Part shown: positions 1-8,500 of the stretch, piece after piece
Numbering within the stretch: the first letter of the stretch is position 1
Layout of the letters: each line of letters starts with the position of its first letter
From: Alkalibacillus flavidus
GTDB taxonomy: Bacteria; Bacillota; Bacilli; Bacillales; Alkalibacillaceae
DNA length: 64,000 bases
Assembly: GCF_040545925.1 (NCBI RefSeq)
Contig: NZ_JBEPMX010000003.1
Coordinates: 62,001-126,000, forward strand
Direction: 5' to 3'
Notes under the pieces: model-generated
What the model saw: the letters and a program-made list of their open reading frames with translations, nothing else
What the model was told of the DNA's origin: nothing
Databases searched by the model: none
Program-made: the position numbers and the translations under genes

Positions 1-745
1 TCACTTTATATTTGAAATCAACATTAAGGGGTAACTGCCTTAATTCATCATCAGTAAACGGACGCTCATCAAATGAATGCCACGCTTCAAACAACGACTG
101 ACCATACTCATCAATGACCATAACGTCACGGTCTTGGTACTTAATAATTTTCGATAACATATCTGTCCGCGAAAAATTCCATTTAAAAAAAGCATCACTG
201 GCCTTCGCTTCTTCTAACGCTTCCAAAATCGTCTCACGTCCGGTTTGAATTAAAAACGCTTCTAATCCGTGGCGCTTCGCTGATTCGACCGTCCCAACGT
301 CACCGATCACAACGTCGTAACCTGACTCACGAATTTCATACACGGTTTGCTCAATCTCATCAATTGAATCAATCGTAAATAGATCGACAGACAGTTCAAG
401 TAAGTCAATAATCGCTTGTGCGCCTCGCATCATATTCGGGTATCCGACGAGCGCTTTTTTCTGATTAAACTCGTCACCCATCATTAACACGCGGAGGATG
501 TCGTAACCTGACATTGTGACATCAACGACGGGAATCCGTGTGACATGACGTAATAATTGTGCGGTTCCCCCACGACTAACAATCATGTCATACCCATCGC
601 GTTCTGCTTCTTTAGCGATCTTTGCGCCTTCCTCCATATTTCCCACTTCAATTGAAATTTCAATATCGTCAATTTCATCGCGACACTCATCCACAATCGG
701 GACCATTGATTGGTATGGTGCGATAAATTTTATATGTGTGCTCAA
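1..745 (-). CDS. PrpR_N-domain transcriptional regulator, N-terminal part (runs off window)
   Basis: Open on the minus strand from a TTG start at 745 (AGGTG ribosome site just upstream) to the window edge, about 248 codons with no stop. The protein begins MSTHIKFIAPYQSMVPIV and contains the segments VSRGGTAQLLR, VVDVTMSGYDI, VGYPNMMRGA and DVVIGDVGTVESA, typical of the PrpR N-terminal sensory domain (periplasmic-binding-protein-like fold). In Firmicutes this domain usually precedes a PAS domain, a sigma-54 AAA+ activator domain and a Fis-type HTH; those would lie outside the window, so the sigma-54 link is inference. The effector and target genes cannot be read from here. Confidence 0.75.
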   Translation of the reverse strand, partial: MSTHIKFIAPYQSMVPIVDECRDEIDDIEISIEVGNMEEGAKIAKEAERDGYDMIVSRGGTAQLLRHVTRIPVVDVTMSGYDILRVLMMGDEFNQKKALVGYPNMMRGAQAIIDLLELSVDLFTIDSIDEIEQTVYEIRESGYDVVIGDVGTVESAKRHGLEAFLIQTGRETILEALEEAKASDAFFKWNFSRTDMLSKIIKYQDRDVMVIDEYGQSLFEAWHSFDERPFTDDELRQLPLNVDFKYKV

Positions 746-915
746 AATTACAACACCTCATCCTTCAAACTCTCATAACAAAGTCCTATACATTGCAATA
801 TACAACATTGTAAATCAAATTTCGACGCTTTTCTAGCAAAAACTTAAATCCTCCCTACCCCTTGTCACACAAAGGTCTAGACCTTTCTTCGACCTTAGAC
901 ATGTTTCCTGACCTG

Positions 916-943
916 TTGACATTATTTCTAATTTGTTTAAAAT
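916..943 (+). promoter_or_regulatory. Sigma-A-like promoter of the gbsR operon
   Basis: TTGACA at 916-921 and TAAAAT at 938-943, spacer 16 bp, 51 bp before the gbsR start. The -10 hexamer overlaps the left arm of the inverted repeat at 929-967, as expected for an autoregulated promoter. Confidence 0.6.
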
Positions 944-967
944 ATATTATATAGATTAAACAAATTA
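929..967. promoter_or_regulatory. 12-bp perfect inverted repeat, probable GbsR operator
   Basis: TAATTTGTTTAA (929-940) and its exact reverse complement TTAAACAAATTA (956-967) flank a 15-bp AT-rich spacer immediately upstream of gbsR and overlap its -10 box. Position and symmetry fit an operator for the dimeric GbsR protein encoded next door; binding is inferred. Confidence 0.6.
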
Positions 968-994
968 ATAACCTTTACGGAAGGTGGGCTTAAC

Positions 995-1552
995 ATGAGT
1001 GACGATTTACAAAACGTCCATGAATCAGAAGACGTCATGATTAGTGCGATCGCGCAGTCCATGACCGTTTACGGCGTGTCTGCTTCAGTCGGCCGTATTT
1101 ACGGCGTATTATACTTTTCCGATGTGCCCTTAACACTTGATGACATTAAAGACCAAGTCGCGATGAGTAAAGCGAGCGTGAGTAACGGTATTCGCGAACT
1201 GATGGAGACCGAAATGGTAACGAAAGTGTGGAAAAAAGGCGAGCGCAAAGACCATTTTATCGCCGAGAAAGATTTCTTAAGAAACTTTTTAACCTTCTTC
1301 GTGAAAACATTACGAACAGAACGCAATTTAATCCATAAAGCGATTGAACAAACCGAACCGACATTCACTGAAATCGCGGAAACATCATCAGACGACGAAG
1401 CCGAACAACTCGCCAATCGCGATTTAGAATTGATTCAAGACGCACGCAATTATTTAGACTGGCTCATGCGTTTAGCCAATTCACTTGAATCTGGCGACAT
1501 TTTCAATCACCTTCCAAAACAGGACGAAAAGGAGAGCTCATATGACGAATAA
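995..1552 (+). CDS. gbsR: GbsR/MarR-family transcriptional regulator
   Basis: 185 aa. A winged-helix domain covers about residues 30-95: GRIYGVLYFSD, then the recognition region MSKASVSNGIRELMETEMV and a basic wing VWKKGERKDHF. This is the signature of the GbsR subfamily, which in Bacillus senses choline and represses glycine betaine synthesis and choline import genes. The C-terminal half is acidic and helical. GGAAGGTGGG precedes the ATG. The gene overlaps the following cysteine hydrolase by 11 bp and is followed by a betaine-binding lipoprotein, so it probably controls an osmolyte operon and itself through the repeat at 929-967. Confidence 0.85.
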   Translation: MSDDLQNVHESEDVMISAIAQSMTVYGVSASVGRIYGVLYFSDVPLTLDDIKDQVAMSKASVSNGIRELMETEMVTKVWKKGERKDHFIAEKDFLRNFLTFFVKTLRTERNLIHKAIEQTEPTFTEIAETSSDDEAEQLANRDLELIQDARNYLDWLMRLANSLESGDIFNHLPKQDEKESSYDE

Positions 1553-2222
1553 ACGATCCGCTTTAGTTTTAATCGATTTACAAAAAGAATCCAACTTTGG
1601 TTTAGACGATATGGATTCGATTATTGAAAACACGAAAAAAATCATCCCAGCTTTTCGCGAGGCTGACATCCCGGTTATTTATACACGACAAATCAATCGT
1701 GTCGACGGCGCCGGCTTATCGAAAGGCGAACCATTAAACGAAGATGGGACTCCTTACTTTTATAACGCCGCGAGCGACCAAATCGAAATTTTTGATGAAA
1801 TCCAACCACTAGACAGTGACATCGTCATCGATAAATATCGTTGGAGCGCGTTTTACGAAACGAGCCTCGATTTAATGCTAAAAAGCTTAAATGTTGAGCA
1901 TTTATATATCGCGGGTGTCGTGACAGATGGCTGCTTAATGACGTCTGTATTCGACGCGTACTTCCGCGACTATCAAATCAACCTAATTCACGATATGTGC
2001 GGCGCAAGTAACGAAGGCGCCCATCAAGCCGCGATGCTCACTATGACGAATTGGGTTTATAATATGAAAATTTTCAGTACAGATGAATTGATGAAGAAAT
2101 TAAATGGTGAAGCGCATCAGTATTTCCAAGCTGACCAAGTTGATCAAATGCAGTTCACAGCGGATACGATGCAAGCAAAATTCAATGAAATCACCAATCC
2201 AACGTCATCAACTACTGTCTAA
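1542..2222 (+). CDS. Isochorismatase-family cysteine hydrolase
   Basis: 227 codons from the ATG at 1542, chosen over an upstream start because AGGACGAAAAGGAG lies just before it. The catalytic triad is visible: D12 in LVLIDLQ, K98 in VIDKYRWSAF and C131 in GVVTDGCLMTS. The fold is the alpha/beta hydrolase-like isochorismatase type (nicotinamidase, N-carbamoylsarcosine amidase and related amidases). It is translationally coupled to gbsR (11-bp overlap) and lies 89 bp upstream of a glycine-betaine-binding protein gene. That context suggests an amidase acting on a quaternary-amine or betaine-related compound, but the substrate is unknown. The C-terminal tail (about residues 185-227) is an extension beyond the core fold. 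Confidence 0.8.
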   Translation: MTNKRSALVLIDLQKESNFGLDDMDSIIENTKKIIPAFREADIPVIYTRQINRVDGAGLSKGEPLNEDGTPYFYNAASDQIEIFDEIQPLDSDIVIDKYRWSAFYETSLDLMLKSLNVEHLYIAGVVTDGCLMTSVFDAYFRDYQINLIHDMCGASNEGAHQAAMLTMTNWVYNMKIFSTDELMKKLNGEAHQYFQADQVDQMQFTADTMQAKFNEITNPTSSTTV

Positions 2223-2311
2223 CACCGGTAGATTGATATAGAGAAACAATCACTTAGTTTCAATCACTTCGTAACATCACAAAATCTATTAAAGAAAGGG
2301 AGATTTTAAGC

Positions 2312-3271
2312 ATGAAGAAGTTTTTAGCAATGGCAGCGCTAATATTAGTGTTAGTACTCGCTGCATGTGGCGGTTCTTCTGATGAAGGGAATAATGAAAA
2401 CGCTGAAGGACAAGACAACAGTGAACAGTCAGAGGACAACAGCGGTAATGAAGGTGGCAATGAAGATAGCGAAGAAAATGTAGAAAAAGGTGAAATCGTC
2501 ATTGGCCAAACATCTTGGTCAAGTACAGCTCCTCCAACTCAGATTGCGAAAAGCATTCTAGAAGAAGTTGGGTATGAAGTTGAAGTCACGTTACTCGATC
2601 AACCAGTGATTTGGGAAAGCATGGCGAACGAAGAGATTCATTTCTTCATGGACGCTTGGTTACCATACACTGAAGAAGCCTTATGGTCTGACTACAAAGA
2701 CGAACTACAAAAAGTATCAACAAGTTACGAAGAAGTCCCCCTTGGTTGGGTTGTCCCAGAGTATGTTGACGCCGAAACAATCGGTGATTTAGAAGGACGC
2801 GGCGATGAATTCGGCGGTGAGATCTTAACAATTGGCGAAGGTGCCGGCATTGTTGAACTGTCTAAAGACGTGATGAATGACGAAAATTATAACCTTGATG
2901 GTTTCGAACTGTTGCCAAGCAGTGAAGCAGCAATGTTAGGTGCTGTCGATCAAAAAATCCAAAATGAAGAGCCTTTTGTCTTCACTGGTTGGAGACCACA
3001 CTCAGTATTCGCGAAACACGACCTTAAATTCCTAGAAGACACTGAAGGTCACTTCCAATATGACAACGTATATGTCTTATCTTATCAAGGCATTCAAGAT
3101 CAACCACAATACTCAGAAGCATATGATATTCTATCAAACTGGGAAATCAGCGTTGATGAACTTGAAAACATGATCCAACAAGCTGAAAACGAAGACGCAA
3201 GCTACGAAGAACTAGCCGAACAGTGGATTGAAGACAATCGCGACACAGTCGACGAATGGATCAACAACTAA
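2312..3271 (+). CDS. Glycine betaine/proline ABC transporter substrate-binding lipoprotein (OpuAC-like)
   Basis: 319 aa. Signal peptide with lipobox LAAC, acylated Cys at residue 19, then a roughly 40-residue Ser/Glu/Asp/Asn linker. The mature domain carries OpuAC/ProX features (GQTSWSSTAPPTQIAKSIL, DQPVIWESMANEEI, FMDAWLP, FTGWRPHSVFAKHDL) with several tryptophans that could form the cation-pi cage for betaine. The protein is strongly acidic, as in halophiles. No permease or ATPase gene is adjacent, so it is an orphan receptor or serves a transporter encoded elsewhere. AAAGAAAGGGAG precedes the ATG, and a strong terminator follows. Confidence 0.88.
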   Translation: MKKFLAMAALILVLVLAACGGSSDEGNNENAEGQDNSEQSEDNSGNEGGNEDSEENVEKGEIVIGQTSWSSTAPPTQIAKSILEEVGYEVEVTLLDQPVIWESMANEEIHFFMDAWLPYTEEALWSDYKDELQKVSTSYEEVPLGWVVPEYVDAETIGDLEGRGDEFGGEILTIGEGAGIVELSKDVMNDENYNLDGFELLPSSEAAMLGAVDQKIQNEEPFVFTGWRPHSVFAKHDLKFLEDTEGHFQYDNVYVLSYQGIQDQPQYSEAYDILSNWEISVDELENMIQQAENEDASYEELAEQWIEDNRDTVDEWINN

Positions 3272-3311
3272 GCGAGCAACAATTCCCCTAAATTGTTGAT
3301 ATAGTGTAAGG

Positions 3312-3338
3312 AAGCCCTCCGCGTGACGCGGAGGGCTT
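3312..3338 (+). terminator. Rho-independent terminator after the betaine-binding protein gene
   Basis: Perfect 11-bp GC-rich stem (AAGCCCTCCGC / GCGGAGGGCTT) with a 5-nt loop, followed by TCATTTT, 40 bp after the stop codon at 3271. Confidence 0.9.
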
Positions 3339-3369
3339 TCATTTTAGGTGGGTGCGTTTGATTTATTAA

Positions 3370-3455
3370 ATAACTACCGCTAGTTTTGAGATAAGTCGCG
3401 CTAGTTTTTAAATAAGTGCACGGACTTATGAAATAACTACGGGTAGTTATTTCAT
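3370..3455. repeat. 21-bp-period intergenic array, ATAACTA/ATAAGT word
   Basis: Units start at 3370, 3391, 3412 and 3433, exactly 21 bp apart, each opening ATAACT or ATAAGT and followed by CGCTAGTTTT-like text. The last unit runs into an inverted copy. It lies between convergent genes. A related two-unit copy is at 7788-7829. Confidence 0.7.
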
Positions 3456-3533
3456 AAGTTGGGTGCGGAGATGTTTACAGAAAAAACTGCTATTCAAACG
3501 TTGTCTCACGTGTGAATAGCAGGACATAACAAC

Positions 3534-4305
3534 TCATTTCATACTCTTATTATCGCTCTCACCTTTCATTACTAATTGAGGATCAATCACTCGATTTAAT
3601 TTATAGCCATTTATAGACGTTAAATCCCAGGCTCCCCCAGATCTATGAGTTATTTTAATTAAGTCGTTTGCTTTAAGTTGACCATACTGATTCAACACTT
3701 CATCTAGAACATCCAAATACTTATTATATTTAGGTAATTCAGCAAACCTCGAATAAACCGATAATTTAAAATCATCATCGCTTGATATAAGATCAGTATT
3801 GTCCTCTTGAATAATACTTCTACTATCCGCACTATCACCGGACTGGTACTGGTTATATATTTCCTTCACAACCGGGCCGTTCTCGCATGCAACAAACTGC
3901 TCATCAAAAGGATGGGTAGTCATACTTCTTAATAAATTCAATATAATAAAGGTATAATAATTTTTGGAGCTTCAAATGGGTACACTCTATTCTTGAAACG
4001 ATTAAATTGGCTATGTCATAAACAGTGACCTTTTCGTCATCTAATAAATACTTTTTAAACACACTTAAACTTGAAATCGGTATAACATCTTCAAAAAAAG
4101 GGTCATACTTAATAACCGATTGCCAATCTTGTGAGCTTGTTTTAATATGATGAAAACCAAATGACAATTCATTAAAACCATGCTTCAAGTCGTGAGTCAT
4201 CTGATTAAATTCCTTAAGCCCTTCTATATCATCTGACACTCGATGAAATGCAACTCGTTTTCCTTTACTAAAATTACTCTGCAGTAAAATGAAATGATGA
4301 AACAT
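3534..4305 (-). pseudogene. Panacea-domain (PanA/SocA/DUF4065) antitoxin, frameshifted
   Basis: Starts at ATG 4305 (AAAGGAGG upstream), one base after the toxin stop. The N-terminal part contains VYDIANLIVSR and LKLQKLLYLYYIEFIKKY; the C-terminal part, in another frame, contains HPFDEQFVACENGPVVKEIY and GGAWDLT. Together these are the Panacea domain, known as a versatile antitoxin partner of toxSAS and other toxins. Removing one base from the CCC tract (plus-strand GGG at 3914-3916) joins them into one 256-codon frame reading KKYDYHPFDEQF. As written, the frame stops at TGA about 3905. Either a decayed antitoxin or a sequencing error; the multiply interrupted toxin next door favours decay. 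Confidence 0.78.
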
Positions 4306-4306
4306 G

Positions 4307-4972
4307 TCAATACCTCCTTTCGTTCCTCTGATATTTGGATAGCCAATTTGTATAAACCTTTTTATACATTTCATGCGACTTTATATTCGATTGTTCATGT
4401 TTAGAATCCCAAATTTGTAGTTCAATCGGAAAACAGTGATTCGACTCACCCATAAAATAAATGTGGTAGGCTTTATAATCGCTTGTATGTCGTTCTTTAT
4501 TTATTATACGCACACCATTCGATTTTAAATGCTCAATATACTTTATAGCATCACTTAAATTTTCATGATAGTTTTGATCAATAACCCTGAACCCTAACAA
4601 ATCATTTAAGTATTTATTAATTGGATAATTACCTTGGTCTTCATTTCGTTTTCTTAGTAGTTTGTGAATGATAGATGGTTTATTCTTAACACGTCCTACA
4701 ATCGGTACATTATAATTCATTGCAAGCGCATAGACAATATTGAAGTAGACATCATCAAGTCCTCACTTATAACTTTCAACATAGCTTAGAAAGTCCTGAC
4801 TAATTAAATGTTGCCCATTCTTATATATATCCGTTGTAACATGTCTAACAACTGTTTTCTTTAAATTATATACTTGCTGACTAGCTAATGATCTAATCTA
4901 TTCATCATTATAAGCATCATGATCAAACATTCGTTTATAGTCACGTATATCATATTTATTCTCGTGCGACTA
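4307..4972 (-). pseudogene. toxSAS-type RelA/SpoT-domain toxin, interrupted by stop codons
   Basis: The intact 3' portion (4720-4307, 137 codons) contains the RelA/SpoT synthetase segments IVGRVKNKPSIIHKLLRK, YLNDLLGFRVI, YKAYHIYF and PIELQIWD. Reading the same frame upstream gives sensible protein (YKRMFDHDAYNDE; SLASQQVYNLKKTVV; QDFLSYVESYK; GLDDVYFNIVYALA) broken by in-frame TGA at 4763-4765, TAG at 4898-4900 and TAG at 4970-4972. The last follows an AGAGGTGG ribosome site and may be the lost start codon. Small alarmone-synthetase toxins of this class pair with Panacea antitoxins and modify tRNA 3' ends or make toxic ppApp. Synthesis in this copy is expected to be abolished. Confidence 0.78.
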
Positions 4973-5194
4973 ATTAAGCCACCTCTATTATCAATTCGAT
5001 AATTGCAAGTTATATTATTAAAAATTAAAGAATGGAATCATTAAGGAAAGGTTTTAACTGAAATGTGGGATATGTGCAGTCATTCTCATTAAATTATATC
5101 TATTAATCCTCATTATATAATAATGACTGCTCAAATTCTATTCAAAACAAAGAAGAATGTTTTCAATAATAGCGCATTATTTTAAGGATTTAAA

Positions 5195-5230
5195 AACCCC
5201 CCAATCAGCTTTGTGGACTAATTGGAGGTT
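5195..5230 (-). terminator. Hairpin, probable minus-strand terminator
   Basis: Imperfect 13-bp stem (AACCTCCAATTAG against a C-rich left arm) with an AAAAA tract on its left, which is a T tract on the minus strand. It could end transcription from the RpiR operon beyond the repeat array. The spacer 4973-5404 otherwise holds only AT-rich DNA and the array at 5278-5382. Confidence 0.5.
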
Positions 5231-5277
5231 GACGATTCTTTATCTATTCGCTATCTTTTCTTTCATTTTGTCACAAG

Positions 5278-5382
5278 TTTGAATCACAATCCCATATCCT
5301 TGATTCAACCTCAAACATGCTTGAATCAACTTCAATGACGCTTGCTTCAATTCCGAACATCCTTGACTCAAACTCGCCCATC
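5278..5382. repeat. 21-bp-period intergenic array, CTTGATTCAA word
   Basis: Five units at exactly 21-bp spacing (5278, 5299, 5320, 5341, 5362), each opening with a variant of CTTGAWTCAA, followed by a variable half ending in A-T rich text. It lies just past the 3' end of the RpiR gene. Confidence 0.75.
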
Positions 5383-5404
5383 GTTGCGCAAACCAACACC
5401 TACA

Positions 5405-6262
5405 TCACTCAAGATCATCACTAAAAATATTAAATCGATCCCATACACTTTCTAATTCCTCTAGGTGCTGCTCGATTTCTGTGCTTTTCTCATGACCGAC
5501 GGCTGTAATCAACGCGTTAATCAAGCTTAACGGCGCAACAAATGAATCAATTAAGGACGACATATCACTACGTGCATATAAAGCTATATCGGAATATGGC
5601 ACAAGCGGTGATAATTGATTATCCGTGATCGACACGACTTGCGTACCTCTGTCATGCGCAAATGAAAGCGCCTCTACCGTACTCCGTGTATACCGTGAAA
5701 AACTTAATCCAATCACCACATCATCTTCATCGATTCGAAATAACTTCTCCGATATCCCGTGCGGATTGCGAATCAATTCCGCATTCTCTAGCATCACATC
5801 AAAATAAAACTCTAAAAACGATCCGAGCGCAACGGCACTTCGATTCGCCACGATAAAAATCCGCTTCGCCCCAACAATTTTGTCCACTGCCGCTTGAAAA
5901 TCATCCATATTCAATTGCTGCGACATTTCCCGAATACGCTCGACTTCCTCTTCAAACATTTCCATCGTCGCATGAGTGTCCCGATCATAAATATCTTCAG
6001 AAATGCGCAATTGCTCGACAGTTGTTAACTGTTTTTTCATCGCGTTTTGGAGCGCCTTTTGAAATTCAGGATACCCGCTATAACCTAAATAGGTCGCGAA
6101 ACGATACACCGTCGCCTCGCCCACGCCGACTTGTTTCGCCAGCTCACCAACGGTCAAAAACGCAACAGAGTTCATATGGCTCATCACATACCGTGCAATC
6201 GCCCTTTGAGATTTGCTCATATCTTGTAGTTTACTCGACATGACTTCATATAAATCAGCCAT
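5405..6262 (-). CDS. RpiR/MurR-family transcriptional regulator (HTH + SIS)
   Basis: 285 aa from the ATG at 6262. An in-frame TTG at 6271 abuts the GAAGGAG site and is less likely. The N-terminal HTH is at about residues 15-75 (VGELAKQVGVGEATVYRF, GYSGYPEFQ), followed by a SIS sugar-phosphate-binding domain at about 115-260 (RIFIVANRSAVALGSFLEF, VIGLSFSRYTRST, VVSITD). RpiR proteins sense phosphosugars or related metabolites. The gene starts 15 bp after the aminotransferase stop, so the two form an operon and the regulator probably controls the shared promoter near 7.7 kb. The ligand is unknown. Confidence 0.85.
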   Translation of the reverse strand: MADLYEVMSSKLQDMSKSQRAIARYVMSHMNSVAFLTVGELAKQVGVGEATVYRFATYLGYSGYPEFQKALQNAMKKQLTTVEQLRISEDIYDRDTHATMEMFEEEVERIREMSQQLNMDDFQAAVDKIVGAKRIFIVANRSAVALGSFLEFYFDVMLENAELIRNPHGISEKLFRIDEDDVVIGLSFSRYTRSTVEALSFAHDRGTQVVSITDNQLSPLVPYSDIALYARSDMSSLIDSFVAPLSLINALITAVGHEKSTEIEQHLEELESVWDRFNIFSDDLE

Positions 6263-6277
6263 ATGACTCAACTCCTT

Positions 6278-7660
6278 CTATCGATTTAACACACGATTAA
6301 TCGCGATATAGTGCGCCTCAATTGTCTTTTCAATATCTTCATCAGTATGTGCCGTACTCATCGAATAACGATTACCAGGCTTCGTATAGATTCCTAAATC
6401 GAGCAATTCATAATCAATTTGCTTACGCGTTTCCATATCAACCGTCGTTAAACTACGATAATCGCGTACAACATCCTTCGTTAATATTATATTAAATATT
6501 GTGCCTAAGCCAACCGTTTGCATCGATAAACCGTGCTGATGATAGACATTTTCCAGTCCATGACGGAGCTTTTCAGTTTTTCGAAGCAACTCACTCATGA
6601 CACCTGGTTCTTCTAAATAGTCAATGGTCGCCAAACCAGCGGCTAACACAGTCGGATGACCATTATACGTCCCACTATGGAACAGCGCGCGGTCTGTCAC
6701 TTGTTGACCACCTGACGTTAAAATATCACCGCCACGCTCAGGCGACATTAACTGCATGATGTCATAACGACCACCGAGCGCACCGACAGGGAATCCGCCG
6801 CCTAACACTTTACCGAGCGCCGTTAAATCTGGCTCAATGTCATACAGATGCTGGGCGCCACCAAGCGTTAGACGAAAGCCCGTTTTCACTTCATCAAAAA
6901 TAAGCACGATGCCCAGTTCTTCTGTGATGTCACGCAACCCTTTCATAAATGTCTCATCAGCCGGAATAAACCCGCTCTGAACAGGTTCTAAAATAACCGC
7001 CGAAATCTCATCCTGACGCTGACGCAAAATCGCTTCCGTTGCTTTTAAGTCGTTGAACGGCAAAATCACCGTCTGATCTAAATCCTGTTCTGACATGCCA
7101 CTCGATTCTGCGACCGAATTCGGCTCAGCATGCTCGCCAGCATCGTCCATATTCGGATTCACACTCACTAACACTTGGTCGTAACCACCGTGATAATGCC
7201 CTTCAAACTTGGCAATTTTCGGCTTATCGTTGTACGCCTGCGCCAAACGAATCGCAAGCAACGTCGCTTCTAAGCCTGAGTTGGTGAAACGTACTTGATC
7301 CATGCTCGGGAAAATATCGACGAGTTTCTGCGCCATTTTGTATTCCAAATGATGCGGCGTGCCGAATACAAACGACCCACACTGATCGATCTGCTCATAA
7401 ACCGCTTCTTTCACACGTTCATGACCGTGACCTAAAATCATCGCGCCATAGCTTAGCAAATAGTCGATATAGTTATTCCCATCAACGTCCGTCAAACGAC
7501 TACCAGACGCATGATCCATCACGATCGGATGCGGCGCGAAATGTTTAATATTCGCCGTCACACCACCTGGAATCACCTGCCTCGCTTGTTCATGCGCTCT
7601 CGCTGAACCCGCGATTTTGTCTTCAAAATTCATGCTTTGTGCTACACGTGCACTATTCAT
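6278..7660 (-). CDS. Class III PLP aminotransferase, glutamate-1-semialdehyde aminomutase-like
   Basis: 460 aa, fold type I. Visible PLP features: LGHGH, NSGLEATLLAIRLA, VILEPVQSG, the cofactor-binding aspartate in IFDEVKTGFR (D256) and the Schiff-base lysine in ALGKVLGGGFPVG (K284). It resembles GSA 2,1-aminomutases but has insertions (about residues 165-195 and 305-325) and sits with an RpiR regulator instead of hem genes. A catabolic or amino-sugar role is more likely than tetrapyrrole synthesis. It is the first gene of the operon with the RpiR gene; the true reaction cannot be set from sequence. Confidence 0.8.
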   Translation of the reverse strand: MNSARVAQSMNFEDKIAGSARAHEQARQVIPGGVTANIKHFAPHPIVMDHASGSRLTDVDGNNYIDYLLSYGAMILGHGHERVKEAVYEQIDQCGSFVFGTPHHLEYKMAQKLVDIFPSMDQVRFTNSGLEATLLAIRLAQAYNDKPKIAKFEGHYHGGYDQVLVSVNPNMDDAGEHAEPNSVAESSGMSEQDLDQTVILPFNDLKATEAILRQRQDEISAVILEPVQSGFIPADETFMKGLRDITEELGIVLIFDEVKTGFRLTLGGAQHLYDIEPDLTALGKVLGGGFPVGALGGRYDIMQLMSPERGGDILTSGGQQVTDRALFHSGTYNGHPTVLAAGLATIDYLEEPGVMSELLRKTEKLRHGLENVYHQHGLSMQTVGLGTIFNIILTKDVVRDYRSLTTVDMETRKQIDYELLDLGIYTKPGNRYSMSTAHTDEDIEKTIEAHYIAINRVLNR

Positions 7661-7681
7661 TGTTCACACCCTCTATCATTA

Positions 7682-7697
7682 TGAAATATTCATTTCG
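7682..7697. promoter_or_regulatory. Candidate RpiR operator, proximal
   Basis: TGAAA-N6-TTTCG at 7682-7697, containing the near-symmetric GAAATATTCATTTC, only about 20 bp upstream of the aminotransferase start. TGAAA...TTTCA dyads are typical of RpiR-family sites. A second dyad lies at 7753-7768. Confidence 0.45.
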
Positions 7698-7752
7698 TTT
7701 TATTATATATATGATGATTTTATTTCATCGAACACAACTTTTCAAGGGATTA

Positions 7753-7768
7753 TGAAAAATTTATTTCA
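7753..7768. promoter_or_regulatory. Candidate RpiR operator, distal
   Basis: Symmetric arms TGAAA (7753-7757) and TTTCA (7764-7768) with 6-bp spacer, the same spacing as the proximal site 71 bp away. The flank 7713-7729 (GATGA...TCATC) adds a third, differently spaced dyad. Confidence 0.45.
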
Positions 7769-7787
7769 AGCAATTAATTTTTGAAAT

Positions 7788-7829
7788 AATTCCGCTAAGT
7801 TTTGAGATAACTGCACTGACTGACAGTTT
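7788..7829. repeat. Two units of the ATAACTA 21-bp repeat
   Basis: ATAATTCCGCTAAGTTTTGAG-like unit and a following ATAACTGCACTG unit 21 bp later, matching the array at 3370-3455. The rest of 7661-8068 is AT-rich promoter-type DNA without another recognisable feature. Confidence 0.5.
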
Positions 7830-8068
7830 GTGAAAAAAATAACTCAATCGATCAATTTTAGAGTACAAAATTACAACCTGCATCCATACTTTTTCATATA
7901 AGAATGTAATCTAAAATATAAGGTTATTTGTAATACCAATTATATAAATAATTGAGAGAGCTTTAGGATAAGTGACATTACATGGTAAAATAAGTTAATA
8001 AACGTTATTTAACTAACAGACAGTCATGTTGAAGAAGCGATGAAGTGAAAGTTAGGGGGCATGAGGTG

Positions 8069-8500
8069 ATGTTAAATAAAATAGTACTATTGCTTTCCTT
8101 TATTATACTTCTTGTTGCTTGTAGTGGGGAGCAACATCTTACATTTGAAGACCAAAAAGACGCAGAACAAAGTATTGGTGAATTTAAAACGCCTGTAATG
8201 CCAGAAGGATATATCATTGAAAAAATAACGTACGATAATGACGGTTTCACACACCCCGTAACAAAAGTATTCTACGAAAGGGAACGTCATAACATTACTT
8301 TTATGATTGCATCATCAAGGTTTGATAATGGCCCCACGGAAAAGATTGAAAACGATGAAATAGCTGATATGAGTTGGATTTCAATGGATAAAGAATATGT
8401 ATTAAAGTGGAGAAACTCCGACAAGCAAAGTTATAAATATCTGTTCACAAACGATGAAGCAGACAAAACATGGTTAATATCTATTGCTGAAAGTTATTAA
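8069..8500 (+). CDS. Small secreted lipoprotein, function unknown
   Basis: 143 aa from the ATG at 8069 (AGGGGG upstream), chosen because it leaves a clean signal peptide MLNKIVLLLSFIILLVAC with lipobox LVAC. The mature part (TPVMPEGYIIEKITYDND, HNITFMIASS, YVLKWRNSDKQSYKYLFTND) resembles the small beta-rich DUF4367-like module found in Bacillus lipoproteins and anti-sigma factors; the match is by eye. It stands alone, divergent from the aminotransferase operon. AT content is higher than in neighbouring genes. Confidence 0.65.
   Translation: MLNKIVLLLSFIILLVACSGEQHLTFEDQKDAEQSIGEFKTPVMPEGYIIEKITYDNDGFTHPVTKVFYERERHNITFMIASSRFDNGPTEKIENDEIADMSWISMDKEYVLKWRNSDKQSYKYLFTNDEADKTWLISIAESY

Noticed and set aside
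4898..4972. TAG codons in the toxSAS frame read as recoding (pyrrolysine)
   Set aside because: No downstream stimulatory structure seen, a TGA is also present, and the neighbouring antitoxin is frameshifted; decay is simpler.
5195..5230. Riboswitch or T-box upstream of the toxSAS region
   Set aside because: Only one simple hairpin with a T tract; no conserved riboswitch or T-box core seen.
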